From assembly GCF_900116635.1 (NCBI RefSeq), contig NZ_FPBJ01000002.1, positions 94,001 through 158,000 of the forward strand: a stretch of 64,000 bases of DNA, given 5' to 3'. Positions 1 through 8,512 of the stretch are shown here, piece after piece (position 1 is the stretch's first letter; each line of letters starts with the position of its first letter). The translations under genes and the position numbers were made by a program. This DNA comes from Xenorhabdus koppenhoeferi (GTDB taxonomy: Bacteria > Pseudomonadota > Gammaproteobacteria > Enterobacterales > Enterobacteriaceae). Under the pieces are notes generated by a model. It did no database searches. It was not told the DNA's origin and worked only from the letters and a program-made list of their open reading frames with translations.

Positions 1-667
1 ACATCATTTTTACACTGCCATTTTCTTGAGCTTCACCAGTAATAACCTGTCCGGAGTTCAGGCGGACGCGAATATTATCAAAACTCGCGGCGTTGTTAAT
101 CGCTTTTCCTTCATAACGCACCTGAAAATGGTGCCCATCTACGGTAACGACCACATTTTGTCCGGCTTTGATTGCCCAGGGATGCCGGATCATATTGCGT
201 GTGATGGATTGTCCGGCAGGTATGCTGCGGATAGCAATACCATTTTGTATGGCCTTTTTGTTACGGATTATATCGTTTGGCAATTTATCCAGGGAGCCTG
301 TTTTGACTTGAAAGTCTTTCTCTGTCAGTACGGTATTGCGGTTAATGGTTCGCCTGGAAACCAAATATGGGCCGATAACGTTGACGTAGACCTGAATAAA
401 ACGGCGCTGCTGACCACAAGTCACGGGAATGGAGATACTGCCCCAATTTTTGTTGCCAAGTAATGGTTGTATTTCTGGAGATTCACAGACTGGCCATTGT
501 TGTTCAGGCGTTTTAATTTCCACTGAGACTTTTTGGCCTGCTGTGTGATGGATCTGCCTGAAATAGTCATTTATCGATTGCGGTAAATTATTTCCCCAAG
601 CCAAAGAACTGCCAAAAAATAGATTAAAAAAAATGGCAAGGAACCCGATAAATTTTAATGCCGGCAT
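1..667 (-). CDS. flgA: Flagellar P-ring assembly chaperone FlgA (3' end outside window)
   Basis: The minus strand is open from an ATG at 667 to the window edge, giving about 222 residues, so the C-terminus is cut off. It begins with a hydrophobic signal peptide (MPALKFIGFLAIFF...) as expected for a periplasmic protein. The visible part then shows an SAF-type region with the FlgA-like stretches NRNTVLTEKDF and MIRHPWAIKAGQNV. FlgA chaperones FlgI during P-ring assembly in the periplasm. GAGGTGAAGAG precedes the ATG and acts as ribosome binding site. The gene is divergent from flgB across a 207-bp spacer, the usual enteric arrangement. The plus-strand open frame at 26-463 is its shadow. Confidence 0.9.
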   Translation of the reverse strand, partial: MPALKFIGFLAIFFNLFFGSSLAWGNNLPQSINDYFRQIHHTAGQKVSVEIKTPEQQWPVCESPEIQPLLGNKNWGSISIPVTCGQQRRFIQVYVNVIGPYLVSRRTINRNTVLTEKDFQVKTGSLDKLPNDIIRNKKAIQNGIAIRSIPAGQSITRNMIRHPWAIKAGQNVVVTVDGHHFQVRYEGKAINNAASFDNIRVRLNSGQVITGEAQENGSVKMM

Positions 668-757
668 CTCTTCACCTCAATCTCATTGCGAACCATGATT
701 TCAAAAATATTCAGCACCTATTGGATATTAATAGTGTAACGCGATTGATTATTCGTT

Positions 758-799
758 AATGGGATAAATAGCAATTCAATTTGTTTCTATTCTTCGAAT
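758..799 (+). promoter_or_regulatory. Putative FlhD4C2 (class II) operator for flgA/flgB
   Basis: The flgA-flgB spacer holds AATGG, 3 bases, then AAATAGCA (758-773). After 11 bases comes a weaker inverted half, TTCTATTC, 2 bases, CGAAT (785-799). The FlhDC consensus as I recall it is AAYGS-N2-3-AAATARCG, a 10-12 base gap and the inverted copy. The left half has one mismatch and the right half several. Position between divergent class II genes supports it. Matched by eye, not tested. Confidence 0.5.
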
Positions 800-874
800 C
801 ACCTTTTTCTTCTGCGTTTATTCTGTTAGCTGCTTAAACCCATCAGATTTCACGAACAAAACCGAAGGAGGAAT

Positions 875-1291
875 ATGCTCGATAAATTAGATGCCGCCTT
901 TCAATTTCGACAAGAAGCGCTGGCTCTGCGCAACCAGCGACAGGAAGTTTTGTCTGCCAACATTGCTAATGCGGATACCCCTGGCTATCAGGCGCGTGAT
1001 ATTAATTTTGCTGCTCAACTGAAAAAGGTCATGGCACATGGTCATGCAACGGGGAATGGAATTGGGCTGACTCTGACTTCCGATCGACATATTCCCGTTC
1101 AGCCTCAAAAACGTCTGGAGATGGATCTGCTGTATCGGGTGCCATATCAGACGGCTATGGATGGAAATACCGTTGACATGGATATGGAACGCAGCAATTT
1201 CGCAGATAACAGCCTGAAATATCAGGCCGAACTTACTATGACGAATGCGCAGATCAAAAGCATGATGTCAGTTCTACAGTCACAAGGATAA
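875..1291 (+). CDS. flgB: Flagellar proximal rod protein FlgB
   Basis: This 138-residue protein is the usual length for FlgB, a proximal rod subunit joining the MS-ring/FliE to the rod. Near the N-terminus (about residues 24-40) it has the rod/hook signature region [17 protein letters not shown], and it ends with a helical segment typical of axial proteins. Axial proteins are exported by the flagellar type III apparatus without a cleaved signal peptide, and none is seen. GGAGG lies just before the ATG. It is the first gene of flgBCDEFGHIJ and is followed four bases later by flgC. Confidence 0.95.
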   Translation: MLDKLDAAFQFRQEALALRNQRQEVLSANIANADTPGYQARDINFAAQLKKVMAHGHATGNGIGLTLTSDRHIPVQPQKRLEMDLLYRVPYQTAMDGNTVDMDMERSNFADNSLKYQAELTMTNAQIKSMMSVLQSQG

Positions 1292-1295
1292 TGGG

Positions 1296-1700
1296 ATGTC
1301 TCTACTCAGTATTTTTGATATTGCCGGCTCTGCGCTTTCCGCTCAGTCCCAGCGACTGAACGTCAGCGCCAGCAATATGGCGAATGCCGATAGCGTTGTC
1401 GGGCCGGATGGTGAGCCTTATCGCGCCAAACAAGTCGTCTTCCGCGTCGCTGCACCAGCGGGGCAGGAGATAGGCGGTGTTCGTGTCAGCGAAGTGGTGG
1501 ATGATCCCACGCCTTTCCGCCTTGAGTATCAGCCGGGTAACCCGCTGGCTAATGAAAAAGGTTATGTACGCATGCCAAATGTGGATGTGGTCGGTGAAAT
1601 GGTCAATACCATCTCCGCTTCCCGCAATTATCAGGCGAACGTTGAAGTGCTTAACACCACTAAGTCCATCATGCTGAAAACGCTGACTCTGGGTCAGTAA
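1296..1700 (+). CDS. flgC: Flagellar proximal rod protein FlgC
   Basis: At 134 residues this is full length for FlgC. It has the N-terminal axial motif ([19 protein letters not shown], residues about 15-33) and the C-terminal [19 protein letters not shown]-type helix shared by rod, hook and junction proteins. The product is a rod subunit in the periplasmic part of the basal body. The gene follows flgB by four bases and precedes flgD by 13 bases, indicating one transcript. Confidence 0.95.
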   Translation: MSLLSIFDIAGSALSAQSQRLNVSASNMANADSVVGPDGEPYRAKQVVFRVAAPAGQEIGGVRVSEVVDDPTPFRLEYQPGNPLANEKGYVRMPNVDVVGEMVNTISASRNYQANVEVLNTTKSIMLKTLTLGQ

Positions 1701-1713
1701 CAGGAATTCCATT

Positions 1714-2409
1714 ATGGGAATAACCACTTCAATTAATGATTCGTTGGATAACTCCACAGTAGGTGAGCTCGCTTCCGCGATCAAAACAAAGCCCCAAAGC
1801 AGCGGCGAGATCAAAGATAATTTTTTGAATATATTAGTCGCACAGCTCAAGAACCAAGATCCAACCAATCCAATGCAAAATAGTGAGCTGACCTCTCAGC
1901 TTGCACAGATAAGCACCGTTCAGGGCGTAGAAAAACTCAATAAAACACTGGGAGCCGTTGTCGGACAGATGGGCGAAAATCAGGCAATGCAAACGACGTT
2001 GCTGATTAAGCGAGGTGTTATGGTGCCCGGCGATAAGATTTTAGTCGGCTTCAACGAAGAAAAAGGTATCAGCATAACGCGGTTTGGCTTTGAACTGACC
2101 CGACCTGCCGATGAAGTGAAAATAACCATCAAAGATAAGAGTGGTGCGGTAGTGCGGGAAATGGACTTCGGTCAGTTTAATGCCGGAGTCCATAGTTTCG
2201 AGTGGAATGGCAAAAACGCAGATGGCAAGGAAGTGGAAAACGGAGCCTATAGCTTTACTGTTTCCGCAAGCTATCAGAATCAAGCGATAGTGACACTTCC
2301 GCTGACTCATGCCGTGGTAAACGGTGTTATGCGGGGTGAGGATGGCACTAAATTAGATTTAGGGCTGGCGGGTACGGTAACCATAGATAAAGTTCGTCAG
2401 ATTCTTTAA
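1714..2409 (+). CDS. flgD: Hook assembly cap/scaffold protein FlgD
   Basis: This 231-residue protein matches FlgD, the temporary cap on which hook subunits polymerise. The N-terminal part (about 35-60) has the characteristic FLNILVAQLKNQDPTNPM stretch followed by a Gln-rich segment. The C-terminal half is the FlgD Ig/tudor-like region (FEWNGKNADGKEVENGAYSF, about 168-187). It lies between rod gene flgC and hook gene flgE, the canonical position. Nothing is unusual in length or frame. Confidence 0.95.
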   Translation: MGITTSINDSLDNSTVGELASAIKTKPQSSGEIKDNFLNILVAQLKNQDPTNPMQNSELTSQLAQISTVQGVEKLNKTLGAVVGQMGENQAMQTTLLIKRGVMVPGDKILVGFNEEKGISITRFGFELTRPADEVKITIKDKSGAVVREMDFGQFNAGVHSFEWNGKNADGKEVENGAYSFTVSASYQNQAIVTLPLTHAVVNGVMRGEDGTKLDLGLAGTVTIDKVRQIL

Positions 2410-2425
2410 TTAAACGGAGGGACAT

Positions 2426-3622
2426 ATGTCTTTTTCACAAGCGGTCAGTGGCTTGAATGCCGCAGCGAGTAACCTGGACGTTATCGGTAATAACATTGCA
2501 AACTCAGCGACATTTGGTTTTAAATCCAGCTCTGCTGCTTTTGCGGACGTTTTCAGCGGCTCAGATGTGGGTCTGGGTGTTAAGGTTGCTGGTCTGGTTA
2601 AGAACTTTAAAGATGGCTCAACGACTACAACTAACCGCCAGTTGGACATAGCTATCACACAAGGTGGTTTTTTCCGCATGCAGGATTCCAACGGCAATAT
2701 CTCCTATTCCCGTAACGGCCAGTTCCAGATGGATGCAGATCGTAATCTGATCAATATGCAGGGTATGAAGCTGACAGGTTATCCGGCAGTGAACGGTGAA
2801 ATTCAGCAGGGTGGATCAGTCGGGCCGATTTCTATTCCAACCGATATGTTGGATGCAAAAGCAACGACGGAAATCAAACTGAAAGCTAATCTGAATTCAA
2901 TGGAGGCAGCTATCACCGCAGCATTTGATCCGGATAAGAAAGACACATTTAACTTTAGTGCTCCGCTTCAGGTATTTGATAGTCTGGGGAATCAGCATGA
3001 TATCAATGTATTTTTGGTTAAAACAGACAATAACAAATGGACAGCTCATGCGCTGGATAGGTCTGTTGTGGGTGCTACACCTCAGAAATTGGGTGAATTA
3101 GAATTCACTACCAGTGGTCAAATGAAAAATATTCCACCATTTAAATTTAATGTACCCGCTTTAAATGGCTCAGCCGCCGCGGAAATCAAGATTGAACTCA
3201 ATGGTAGCAAGCAGCAGAATATTGCTCAAAACTCTATCTCTCCGCCAAAACAAGATGGTTATACGACTGGTCATTTCACCAATTACCGTGTCGATAATGA
3301 CGGCAAAATTTACGGCATTTACTCTAACACTGAGACACTGGCCCTGGGTCAGGTTGTACTGGCAAACTTCTCTAATCCTGAAGGCTTGGTTGCCCAAGGT
3401 GATAACATTTGGACAGAATCCGGTGCGTCTGGTAGCCCGGTTATAGGTCTCGCAGGTTCAGACAATTTCGGTAAGTTGTACAGCGGTGCACTGGAAGCTT
3501 CTAACGTGGACATGAGCCAAGAGCTGGTCAATATGATCGTCGCCCAGCGTGACTATCAATCCAACGCCCAGACCATCAAAACGCAGGACCAGATTCTGCA
3601 AACACTGGTCAGCATGCGTTAA
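2426..3622 (+). CDS. flgE: Flagellar hook protein FlgE
   Basis: The 398-residue product is the hook subunit, close to enteric FlgE in length. It opens with SFSQAVSGLNAAASNLDVIG and NNIANSATFGFK, and closes with the axial helix SNVDMSQELVNMIVAQRDYQ. The middle carries the variable surface domain (D2). GGAGG before the ATG supports the start. The stop is followed by an unusual 16-bp tandem repeat leading into flgF, described separately. Confidence 0.96.
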   Translation: MSFSQAVSGLNAAASNLDVIGNNIANSATFGFKSSSAAFADVFSGSDVGLGVKVAGLVKNFKDGSTTTTNRQLDIAITQGGFFRMQDSNGNISYSRNGQFQMDADRNLINMQGMKLTGYPAVNGEIQQGGSVGPISIPTDMLDAKATTEIKLKANLNSMEAAITAAFDPDKKDTFNFSAPLQVFDSLGNQHDINVFLVKTDNNKWTAHALDRSVVGATPQKLGELEFTTSGQMKNIPPFKFNVPALNGSAAAEIKIELNGSKQQNIAQNSISPPKQDGYTTGHFTNYRVDNDGKIYGIYSNTETLALGQVVLANFSNPEGLVAQGDNIWTESGASGSPVIGLAGSDNFGKLYSGALEASNVDMSQELVNMIVAQRDYQSNAQTIKTQDQILQTLVSMR

Positions 3623-3639
3623 TAGACTCCGGCGGATAG

Positions 3640-3702
3640 CTTTTTTGGAGATAGGTTTTTTTGGAGATAGGTTTTTTTGGGGATAGGTTTTTTTGGAGAT
3701 AG
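3640..3702 (+). repeat. Four 16-bp tandem repeats carrying Shine-Dalgarno cores
   Basis: Four near-identical units of the form G-T7-GGAGATAG lie head to tail in the flgE-flgF gap. The first is one base shorter and the third reads GGGG in place of GGAG. Each unit has a run of six or seven T and a ribosome-binding core. Only the last copy is correctly spaced for the flgF ATG at 3707. Such arrays can change copy number by slippage; that is inference. Confidence 0.9.
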
Positions 3703-3706
3703 TTTT

Positions 3707-4462
3707 ATGGACCACGTTATTTATACCGCTATGGGCGCAGCGCGACAAACGCTGGAACATCAGGCTGTTACTGCCAACAATCTGGCCAATGCATCAACCC
3801 CGGGCTTCAAGGCCCAGCTTGCTGCGCTACGCGCTGTACCGATTGAAGGCGAAACCCTGCCGACACGTACTCTCACCGTTGCCTCGACTCCCGGCATCGA
3901 TAGCCGTCAGGGACCAATGAATTATACCTCCCGTCCGTTGGATGTGGCGGTCGGACAAGGCGGTTTCTTGGCTGTTCAGCTTGAAGATGGAACGGAAGCC
4001 TATACCCGCAACGGCGGCATCCAGATTTCACCCGACGGGCAACTGATGGTGCAGGGGCGCATGTTAATGGGCGAAAACGGGCCGATTGATGTTCCGCCAC
4101 AGGCTGAACTGACCATTGCGGCTGATGGCGCTATCTCCGCGCTGATTGCCAGCGATCCGCCAACTTTGTTGGGTCAGATTGGCAAACTGAAAATCGTCAA
4201 ACCGGAAGCCAGCCAAGTAGTACGGGGCGATGATGGTTTGTTCCATCTGACACCACAGGCGCAGGAGCAGGCAGGCAACGAACTGGCGGCCAGCACGGAA
4301 GTGGAAATCATGCCGGGTGTACTGGAAGGCAGCAATGTCAATCCGGTAGAGAGCATGGTGAACATGATCGCCAACGCGCGTCGCTTTGAGATGCAGATGA
4401 AAGTCATACACAGTTCCGATGAAAATGCTCAGCGGGCCAACCAAATTCTGTCCATGAGCTGA
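3707..4462 (+). CDS. flgF: Flagellar proximal rod protein FlgF
   Basis: I place the start at 3707 because [19 protein letters not shown] matches the usual FlgF N-terminus, giving 251 residues. An in-frame upstream ATG at 3677 would begin inside the repeat array and add ten unrelated residues. The motifs [27 protein letters not shown] and the C-terminal [20 protein letters not shown] mark it as a rod protein. The ribosome binding site is GGAGAT in the last tandem repeat. flgG follows after 22 bases. Confidence 0.93.
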   Translation: MDHVIYTAMGAARQTLEHQAVTANNLANASTPGFKAQLAALRAVPIEGETLPTRTLTVASTPGIDSRQGPMNYTSRPLDVAVGQGGFLAVQLEDGTEAYTRNGGIQISPDGQLMVQGRMLMGENGPIDVPPQAELTIAADGAISALIASDPPTLLGQIGKLKIVKPEASQVVRGDDGLFHLTPQAQEQAGNELAASTEVEIMPGVLEGSNVNPVESMVNMIANARRFEMQMKVIHSSDENAQRANQILSMS

Positions 4463-4484
4463 ATCGGTAACAGGGGATAAATTC

Positions 4485-5267
4485 ATGATCCGATCTTTAT
4501 GGATTGCCAAGACTGGGCTGGATGCTCAGCAAACCAATATGGATGTCATTGCCAACAATCTGGCAAACGTCAGCACTAGCGGTTTTAAACGTCAGCGCGC
4601 GGTGTTTGAAGATTTGCTCTATCAAACTGAACGCCAACCGGGAGCGATGTCTTCTGAACAGACCAACCTGCCATCGGGTTTGCAGATTGGTACGGGCGCG
4701 CGTCCGGTGGCGACTGAGCGTCTGCACAGTCAAGGTAATCTGGCACAGACCAACAACACCAAGGATGTGGCAATCAAGGGGCAGGGCTTCTTCCAGATCC
4801 AGATGCCTGACGGCACAACGGGCTACACCCGCGATGGTTCATTTCAGATGGATCAGAATGGTCAGCTGGTGACAGCAGGCGGTTTTCAGGTCGTGCCTGC
4901 GATCATCATTCCAGACAATGCCACCAAAATGAGCATTGCCCGTGACGGGATTGTCAGCGTGAACGTGCAGGGGCAAAACGCGCCTCAGCAGGTCGGGCAA
5001 TTAACACTGACCACGTTCATTAATGAAAGCGGTCTGGAAAGTATCGGCGAGAACCTGTATCTGGAAACCAACAGTTCCGGTGTTCCGGTGGAAAATGCAC
5101 CGGGTATCAATGGCGCTGGATTGCTTTATCAAAACTATGTTGAAACATCTAATGTCAATGTGGCGGAAGAGCTGGTCAATATGATTCAGGTTCAGAGAGC
5201 CTATGAAATCAACAGCAAAGCGGTATCAACATCTGATCAGATGCTGCAAAAACTGACTCAGTTATAA
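4485..5267 (+). CDS. flgG: Flagellar distal rod protein FlgG
   Basis: This 260-residue protein is full-length FlgG, the distal rod subunit that crosses the P- and L-rings. It has [20 protein letters not shown] at the N-terminus, [24 protein letters not shown] just after it (the L-stretch typical of FlgG), and a C-terminal [20 protein letters not shown] helix. GGGG lies before the ATG. It is followed by a stable hairpin before flgH. Confidence 0.96.
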   Translation: MIRSLWIAKTGLDAQQTNMDVIANNLANVSTSGFKRQRAVFEDLLYQTERQPGAMSSEQTNLPSGLQIGTGARPVATERLHSQGNLAQTNNTKDVAIKGQGFFQIQMPDGTTGYTRDGSFQMDQNGQLVTAGGFQVVPAIIIPDNATKMSIARDGIVSVNVQGQNAPQQVGQLTLTTFINESGLESIGENLYLETNSSGVPVENAPGINGAGLLYQNYVETSNVNVAEELVNMIQVQRAYEINSKAVSTSDQMLQKLTQL

Positions 5268-5277
5268 TCCGATCATG

Positions 5278-5307
5278 AATAGTGGGAGAGCAGCTTCTCT
5301 CACTATT
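5278..5307 (+). terminator. Hairpin between flgG and flgH
   Basis: AATAGTGGGAGA pairs with TCTCTCACTATT (one G-U pair) around a loop of about six bases, in the 67-bp gap after flgG. Only two or three T follow, so it may be a partial terminator, attenuator or mRNA stabiliser rather than a strong stop. Transcription must continue for flgHIJ unless they have another promoter. Confidence 0.45.
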
Positions 5308-5334
5308 TCTGCGATAAACTTAAGAGCATAAAAG

Positions 5335-6138
5335 ATGGATACAATGCCAGTTGCCGAGAGCCATGCCGGAAGACATGCCGGAAACCATGCTAACAACCAT
5401 ATAGCTTATGACTCTGCCGGTTTACGGCAAAACCGGAGAGATAAGCGGCGTATCAGCATATCTATAGCGGTTCTCACATTGTCAGTACTGACATTAGGGG
5501 GATGTGCTTATATACCGCACAAACCGCTGGTGAAAGGGAAGACAACTGCAAAACCCGCCGAAACATCGGCTCCAGTGCCAAATGGTTCTGTTTTCCAGGT
5601 TGTCCAACCGGTCTATTACGGTTATCAACCGCTGTTTGAAGACCGCCGTCCACGCAATATCGGCGATACGCTGACCATTATCCTGCAAGAAAACGTCAGT
5701 GCGAGCAAAAATTCTTCAGCCAACGCCAGCCGGAGTGGAAAAACCGGTTTTGCGGCTGCTTTGACTCCCCGTTTCTTACAGGGATTGATAGGCAGTGATA
5801 AAACTGATTTAGGCATGGAAGGCAATAACGAATTTGGCGGCAAAGGCGGGGCGAATGCCAACAATACATTCAAAGGGACGATCACTGTCACGGTGGATAA
5901 ATTGCTGGCAAACGGCAACTTGCAAGTAGTGGGAGAAAAACAGATCGCCATCAATCAGGGAACGGAATTCATTCGTTTCTCTGGTGTCGTGAACCCACGC
6001 ACTATCACCGGTAATAATACGGTGAGCTCCAACCAGGTTGCAGATGCCCGCATTGAGTATGTTGGTGACGGTTATATCAACGAAGCGCAGCATATGGGCT
6101 GGTTGCAACGTTTCTTTATGAATATCTCACCGTTTTAA
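5335..6138 (+). CDS. flgH: Flagellar L-ring lipoprotein FlgH with N-terminal extension
   Basis: FlgH forms the outer-membrane L-ring. The mature part is standard, with [38 protein letters not shown] and the C-terminal [14 protein letters not shown] lipobox LTLGGC (Cys about residue 59) follows a hydrophobic stretch. The predicted protein has 267 residues against about 232 in E. coli because some 35 residues precede the signal peptide. These include the near-repeat [13 protein letters not shown], encoded by 12-bp repeats. No ATG lies between the first Met residues and the lipobox, so either the extension is real or translation starts at a non-ATG codon nearer the hydrophobic segment. Confidence 0.93.
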   Translation: MDTMPVAESHAGRHAGNHANNHIAYDSAGLRQNRRDKRRISISIAVLTLSVLTLGGCAYIPHKPLVKGKTTAKPAETSAPVPNGSVFQVVQPVYYGYQPLFEDRRPRNIGDTLTIILQENVSASKNSSANASRSGKTGFAAALTPRFLQGLIGSDKTDLGMEGNNEFGGKGGANANNTFKGTITVTVDKLLANGNLQVVGEKQIAINQGTEFIRFSGVVNPRTITGNNTVSSNQVADARIEYVGDGYINEAQHMGWLQRFFMNISPF

Positions 6139-6153
6139 AAGAGGATGGTCAGG

Positions 6154-7272
6154 ATGAGAAAATTAGTCGCCAGCCTTTTTACATTTTTATTGGTGCTGTT
6201 TAACACGTTTGCGTCTGCCAGCGCTTTTGCAGAACGTATTCGTGATTTGACGACCATTGAAGGTGTCAGGGATAACGCGCTGATTGGTTATGGTCTGGTG
6301 GTTGGGCTGGATGGCACGGGTGACCAGACCATGCAGACACCTTTTACGACCCAAAGTTTGAGCAATATGTTGTCACAGCTGGGAATTACCGTGCCATCCG
6401 GTACGAATATGCAGCTTAAAAATGTCGCGGCCGTCATGGTGACAGCCAGGCTGCCACCTTTTGCACGTTCAGGGCAAAACATTGACGTTGTGGTTTCTTC
6501 ATTGGGTAATGCCAAGAGCCTGCGTGGTGGCACATTGCTGATGACACCTCTGAAAGGCGTGGATAATCAGGTCTACGCGCTGGCTCAGGGAAATATCCTT
6601 GTGGGTGGTGCAGGTGCGAGTGCCAGTGGTAACAGCATCAAGATTAATCAGCTTGCAGGTGGGCGTATTTCCAATGGTGCGGTGATTGAGCGTGAATTGC
6701 CGACGCAATTTGGTCAGAAAGATACGCTGAACCTGCAACTGAATGATGATAATTTTAGTCTGGCTCAACAAATCAGTGATGCAGTCAACCGTTTGAAGGG
6801 AACAGGAACGGCAACCCCGCTGGATTCCCGCACTGTGCAGTTGCGTTTACCGATTGAAAACAGTGAGCAGGTTAAATTTTTGTCTCAAGTGCAGAACCTG
6901 AATATCCGCGTCGATGCCGGTGATGCCAAAGTGATTTTTAACTCCCGTACCGGTTCGGTCGTCATGAACCGTAATGTGACACTGGATAGTTGTGCCATTG
7001 CTCATGGCAGCCTGTCAGTGACGGTTGAACGTCAGACTGTGGTTAATCAGCCTAATGCCCCATTGGCGGGAGGTAATACCGTTGTAACTCGCAATACGAA
7101 TATTGGTATCCAAGAGCAGAGTGGTGCATTGCAGCAAGTCAGTGCCAGCCCGAATCTGGCTCAGGTAGTGCGTGCATTGAATGCGTTGGGAGCAACGCCA
7201 ACGGATCTCATGTCGGTTTTGCAGGCAATGGGGAGCGCAGGTTGTCTGCGTGCGAAATTGGAGATTATCTGA
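6154..7272 (+). CDS. flgI: Flagellar P-ring protein FlgI
   Basis: FlgI polymerises into the periplasmic P-ring around the rod. The protein (about 372 residues) has a Sec signal peptide ending near ASAFA, then [30 protein letters not shown] and the C-terminal [20 protein letters not shown], all standard FlgI. I prefer the ATG at 6154 because GAGG at 6141-6144 is well spaced from it; the ATG at 6145 touches that site and would add three residues. The stop overlaps the flgJ start (TGATG). Confidence 0.94.
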   Translation: MRKLVASLFTFLLVLFNTFASASAFAERIRDLTTIEGVRDNALIGYGLVVGLDGTGDQTMQTPFTTQSLSNMLSQLGITVPSGTNMQLKNVAAVMVTARLPPFARSGQNIDVVVSSLGNAKSLRGGTLLMTPLKGVDNQVYALAQGNILVGGAGASASGNSIKINQLAGGRISNGAVIERELPTQFGQKDTLNLQLNDDNFSLAQQISDAVNRLKGTGTATPLDSRTVQLRLPIENSEQVKFLSQVQNLNIRVDAGDAKVIFNSRTGSVVMNRNVTLDSCAIAHGSLSVTVERQTVVNQPNAPLAGGNTVVTRNTNIGIQEQSGALQQVSASPNLAQVVRALNALGATPTDLMSVLQAMGSAGCLRAKLEII

Positions 7273-8237
7273 TGAATGATTTTCTGACGATGTCCAACGC
7301 TGCTTACGATGTTAATTCACTGCATTCACTGAAAGCAAAACTGTCACAGGAACCCGAACAAGGGCTACAGCAAGTAGCCCAACAACTGGAAGGTGTTTTT
7401 GTCCAGATGATGCTGAAGAGTATGCGTTCCTCATTGCCGCAGGATGGCATATTAAGCAGTGAGCAGACACGTTTTTACACTTCGATATACGATCAGCAAG
7501 TTGCCCAAGACCTTTCCCGGAAAGGACTGGGGTTCGCTGATATGATCGTCAAACAGTTTTCCAATGTGAATAATATTCCCAGTGAACTGGCCGGAACCAC
7601 ACCGATGCCATTAGATAATGATATTTTGCCCACATTACCGAAACAGGCTCTGGAACAGTTTATGCGCCGGGCTATGCCTGAAAACACGTCTTCTGCTTTC
7701 TCCAAAGGTACAGTTCAGTCGAAGCCACTGCCAATGAACAGTGCCAACTTTGTTTCCATGCTCTCCTTGCCTGCGCAATTGGCAAGCCAACAAAGTGGTA
7801 TTCCACATTTACTGATCATTGCACAGGCTGCGCTGGAATCGGGTTGGGGACAACGGGAAATACTCACCGCAGAAGGCAAACCGAGTCATAACCTGTTTGG
7901 TATCAAAGCCGGTAAGCATTGGAAGGGAGCTGTCACCAATATTATGACGACAGAATATATTGATGACGAACCGAAGAAAATGCAGGACAGCTTCCGCGTA
8001 TATGGCTCTTATGTGGAAGCAATAACGGATTATGTCAAACTACTGACAGAAAACCCCCGTTACGCCAAAGTCGCACAATCAACAACGGCTGAGCAGGGCG
8101 CATACTCCTTGCAGGATACCGGATACACCACCGACCCTGGTTATGCCAAAAAACTCGTGTCACTGATCCAGCAGTTAAAAAATACCGGCAATCAAATGGC
8201 GAAAGCCTACTCCTATGATTTCGATAGCCTCTTTTAA
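7272..8237 (+). CDS. flgJ: Rod cap / peptidoglycan hydrolase FlgJ
   Basis: FlgJ caps the growing rod and opens the cell wall for it. The N-terminal third (LEGVFVQMMLKSMRSSLPQDG) is the rod-binding domain. The C-terminal part is a glucosaminidase-type domain with ALESGWGQREI, whose Glu at about residue 189 is the predicted catalytic acid, followed by HNLFGIKAGKHWKG. The start is the ATG overlapping the flgI stop, giving 321 residues ([13 protein letters not shown]). It ends the flgB-J run; an ERIC element and the flgK promoter follow. Confidence 0.95.
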   Translation: MNDFLTMSNAAYDVNSLHSLKAKLSQEPEQGLQQVAQQLEGVFVQMMLKSMRSSLPQDGILSSEQTRFYTSIYDQQVAQDLSRKGLGFADMIVKQFSNVNNIPSELAGTTPMPLDNDILPTLPKQALEQFMRRAMPENTSSAFSKGTVQSKPLPMNSANFVSMLSLPAQLASQQSGIPHLLIIAQAALESGWGQREILTAEGKPSHNLFGIKAGKHWKGAVTNIMTTEYIDDEPKKMQDSFRVYGSYVEAITDYVKLLTENPRYAKVAQSTTAEQGAYSLQDTGYTTDPGYAKKLVSLIQQLKNTGNQMAKAYSYDFDSLF

Positions 8238-8255
8238 GGATTTCACTTTAAGTGA

Positions 8256-8382
8256 TATACACTTCGTCTTTCAAACTGCCTCTTTGTTGGCTGCGCTCGC
8301 TCACCCCGGTCACATAGTTATCTATGTTCCCGGGGATTTGCTCTCTTGCCGTCGCGATGCAACTTGAAATCCATTGTGTATA
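8256..8382 (-). repeat. ERIC element, full length (127 bp), minus orientation
   Basis: A 127-bp imperfect palindrome with TATACAC at both ends, the central TTGGCTGCGCTCGCTCACC block and ACTTGAAATCCATTG near the end. These are hallmarks of enterobacterial repetitive intergenic consensus elements. Three other 127-bp copies occur in this window at 11705, 42458 and 52325. Confidence 0.9.
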
Positions 8383-8408
8383 GCGATCGAAACAGAGCGC
8401 ATTTTTAC

Positions 8409-8435
8409 TCAAGGAACAGGGTGATTTGCCGATAA
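8409..8435 (+). promoter_or_regulatory. Sigma-28 (FliA) class III promoter of flgKL
   Basis: GCCGATAA at 8428-8435 is an exact match to the sigma-28 -10 element. Eleven bases upstream lies TCAAGGAA (8409-8416), an acceptable variant of TAAAGTTT. It sits 78 bases before the flgK ATG and just after the ERIC element. flgKL is a class III operon in enterics, which agrees. Confidence 0.8.
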
Positions 8436-8512
8436 CTGTATCAGTGAATGGCCTCCCATATACCCAAGTATAGATGGAGGTTTAAAGAAAAACGTAAAAG
8501 GATCTACACAAC

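Noticed and set aside
371-378. GCCGATAA, a sigma-28 -10 match on the plus strand
   Set aside because: It lies inside flgA, antisense, with no -35 element 11 bases upstream.
26-463. Open plus-strand frame of 145 codons
   Set aside because: It is antisense to flgA, whose minus-strand translation is clearly conserved, and has no ribosome binding site.
8256-8382. ERIC considered as a CRISPR or small RNA
   Set aside because: No repeat-spacer structure; ends and core match the ERIC family and recur at five or more places.
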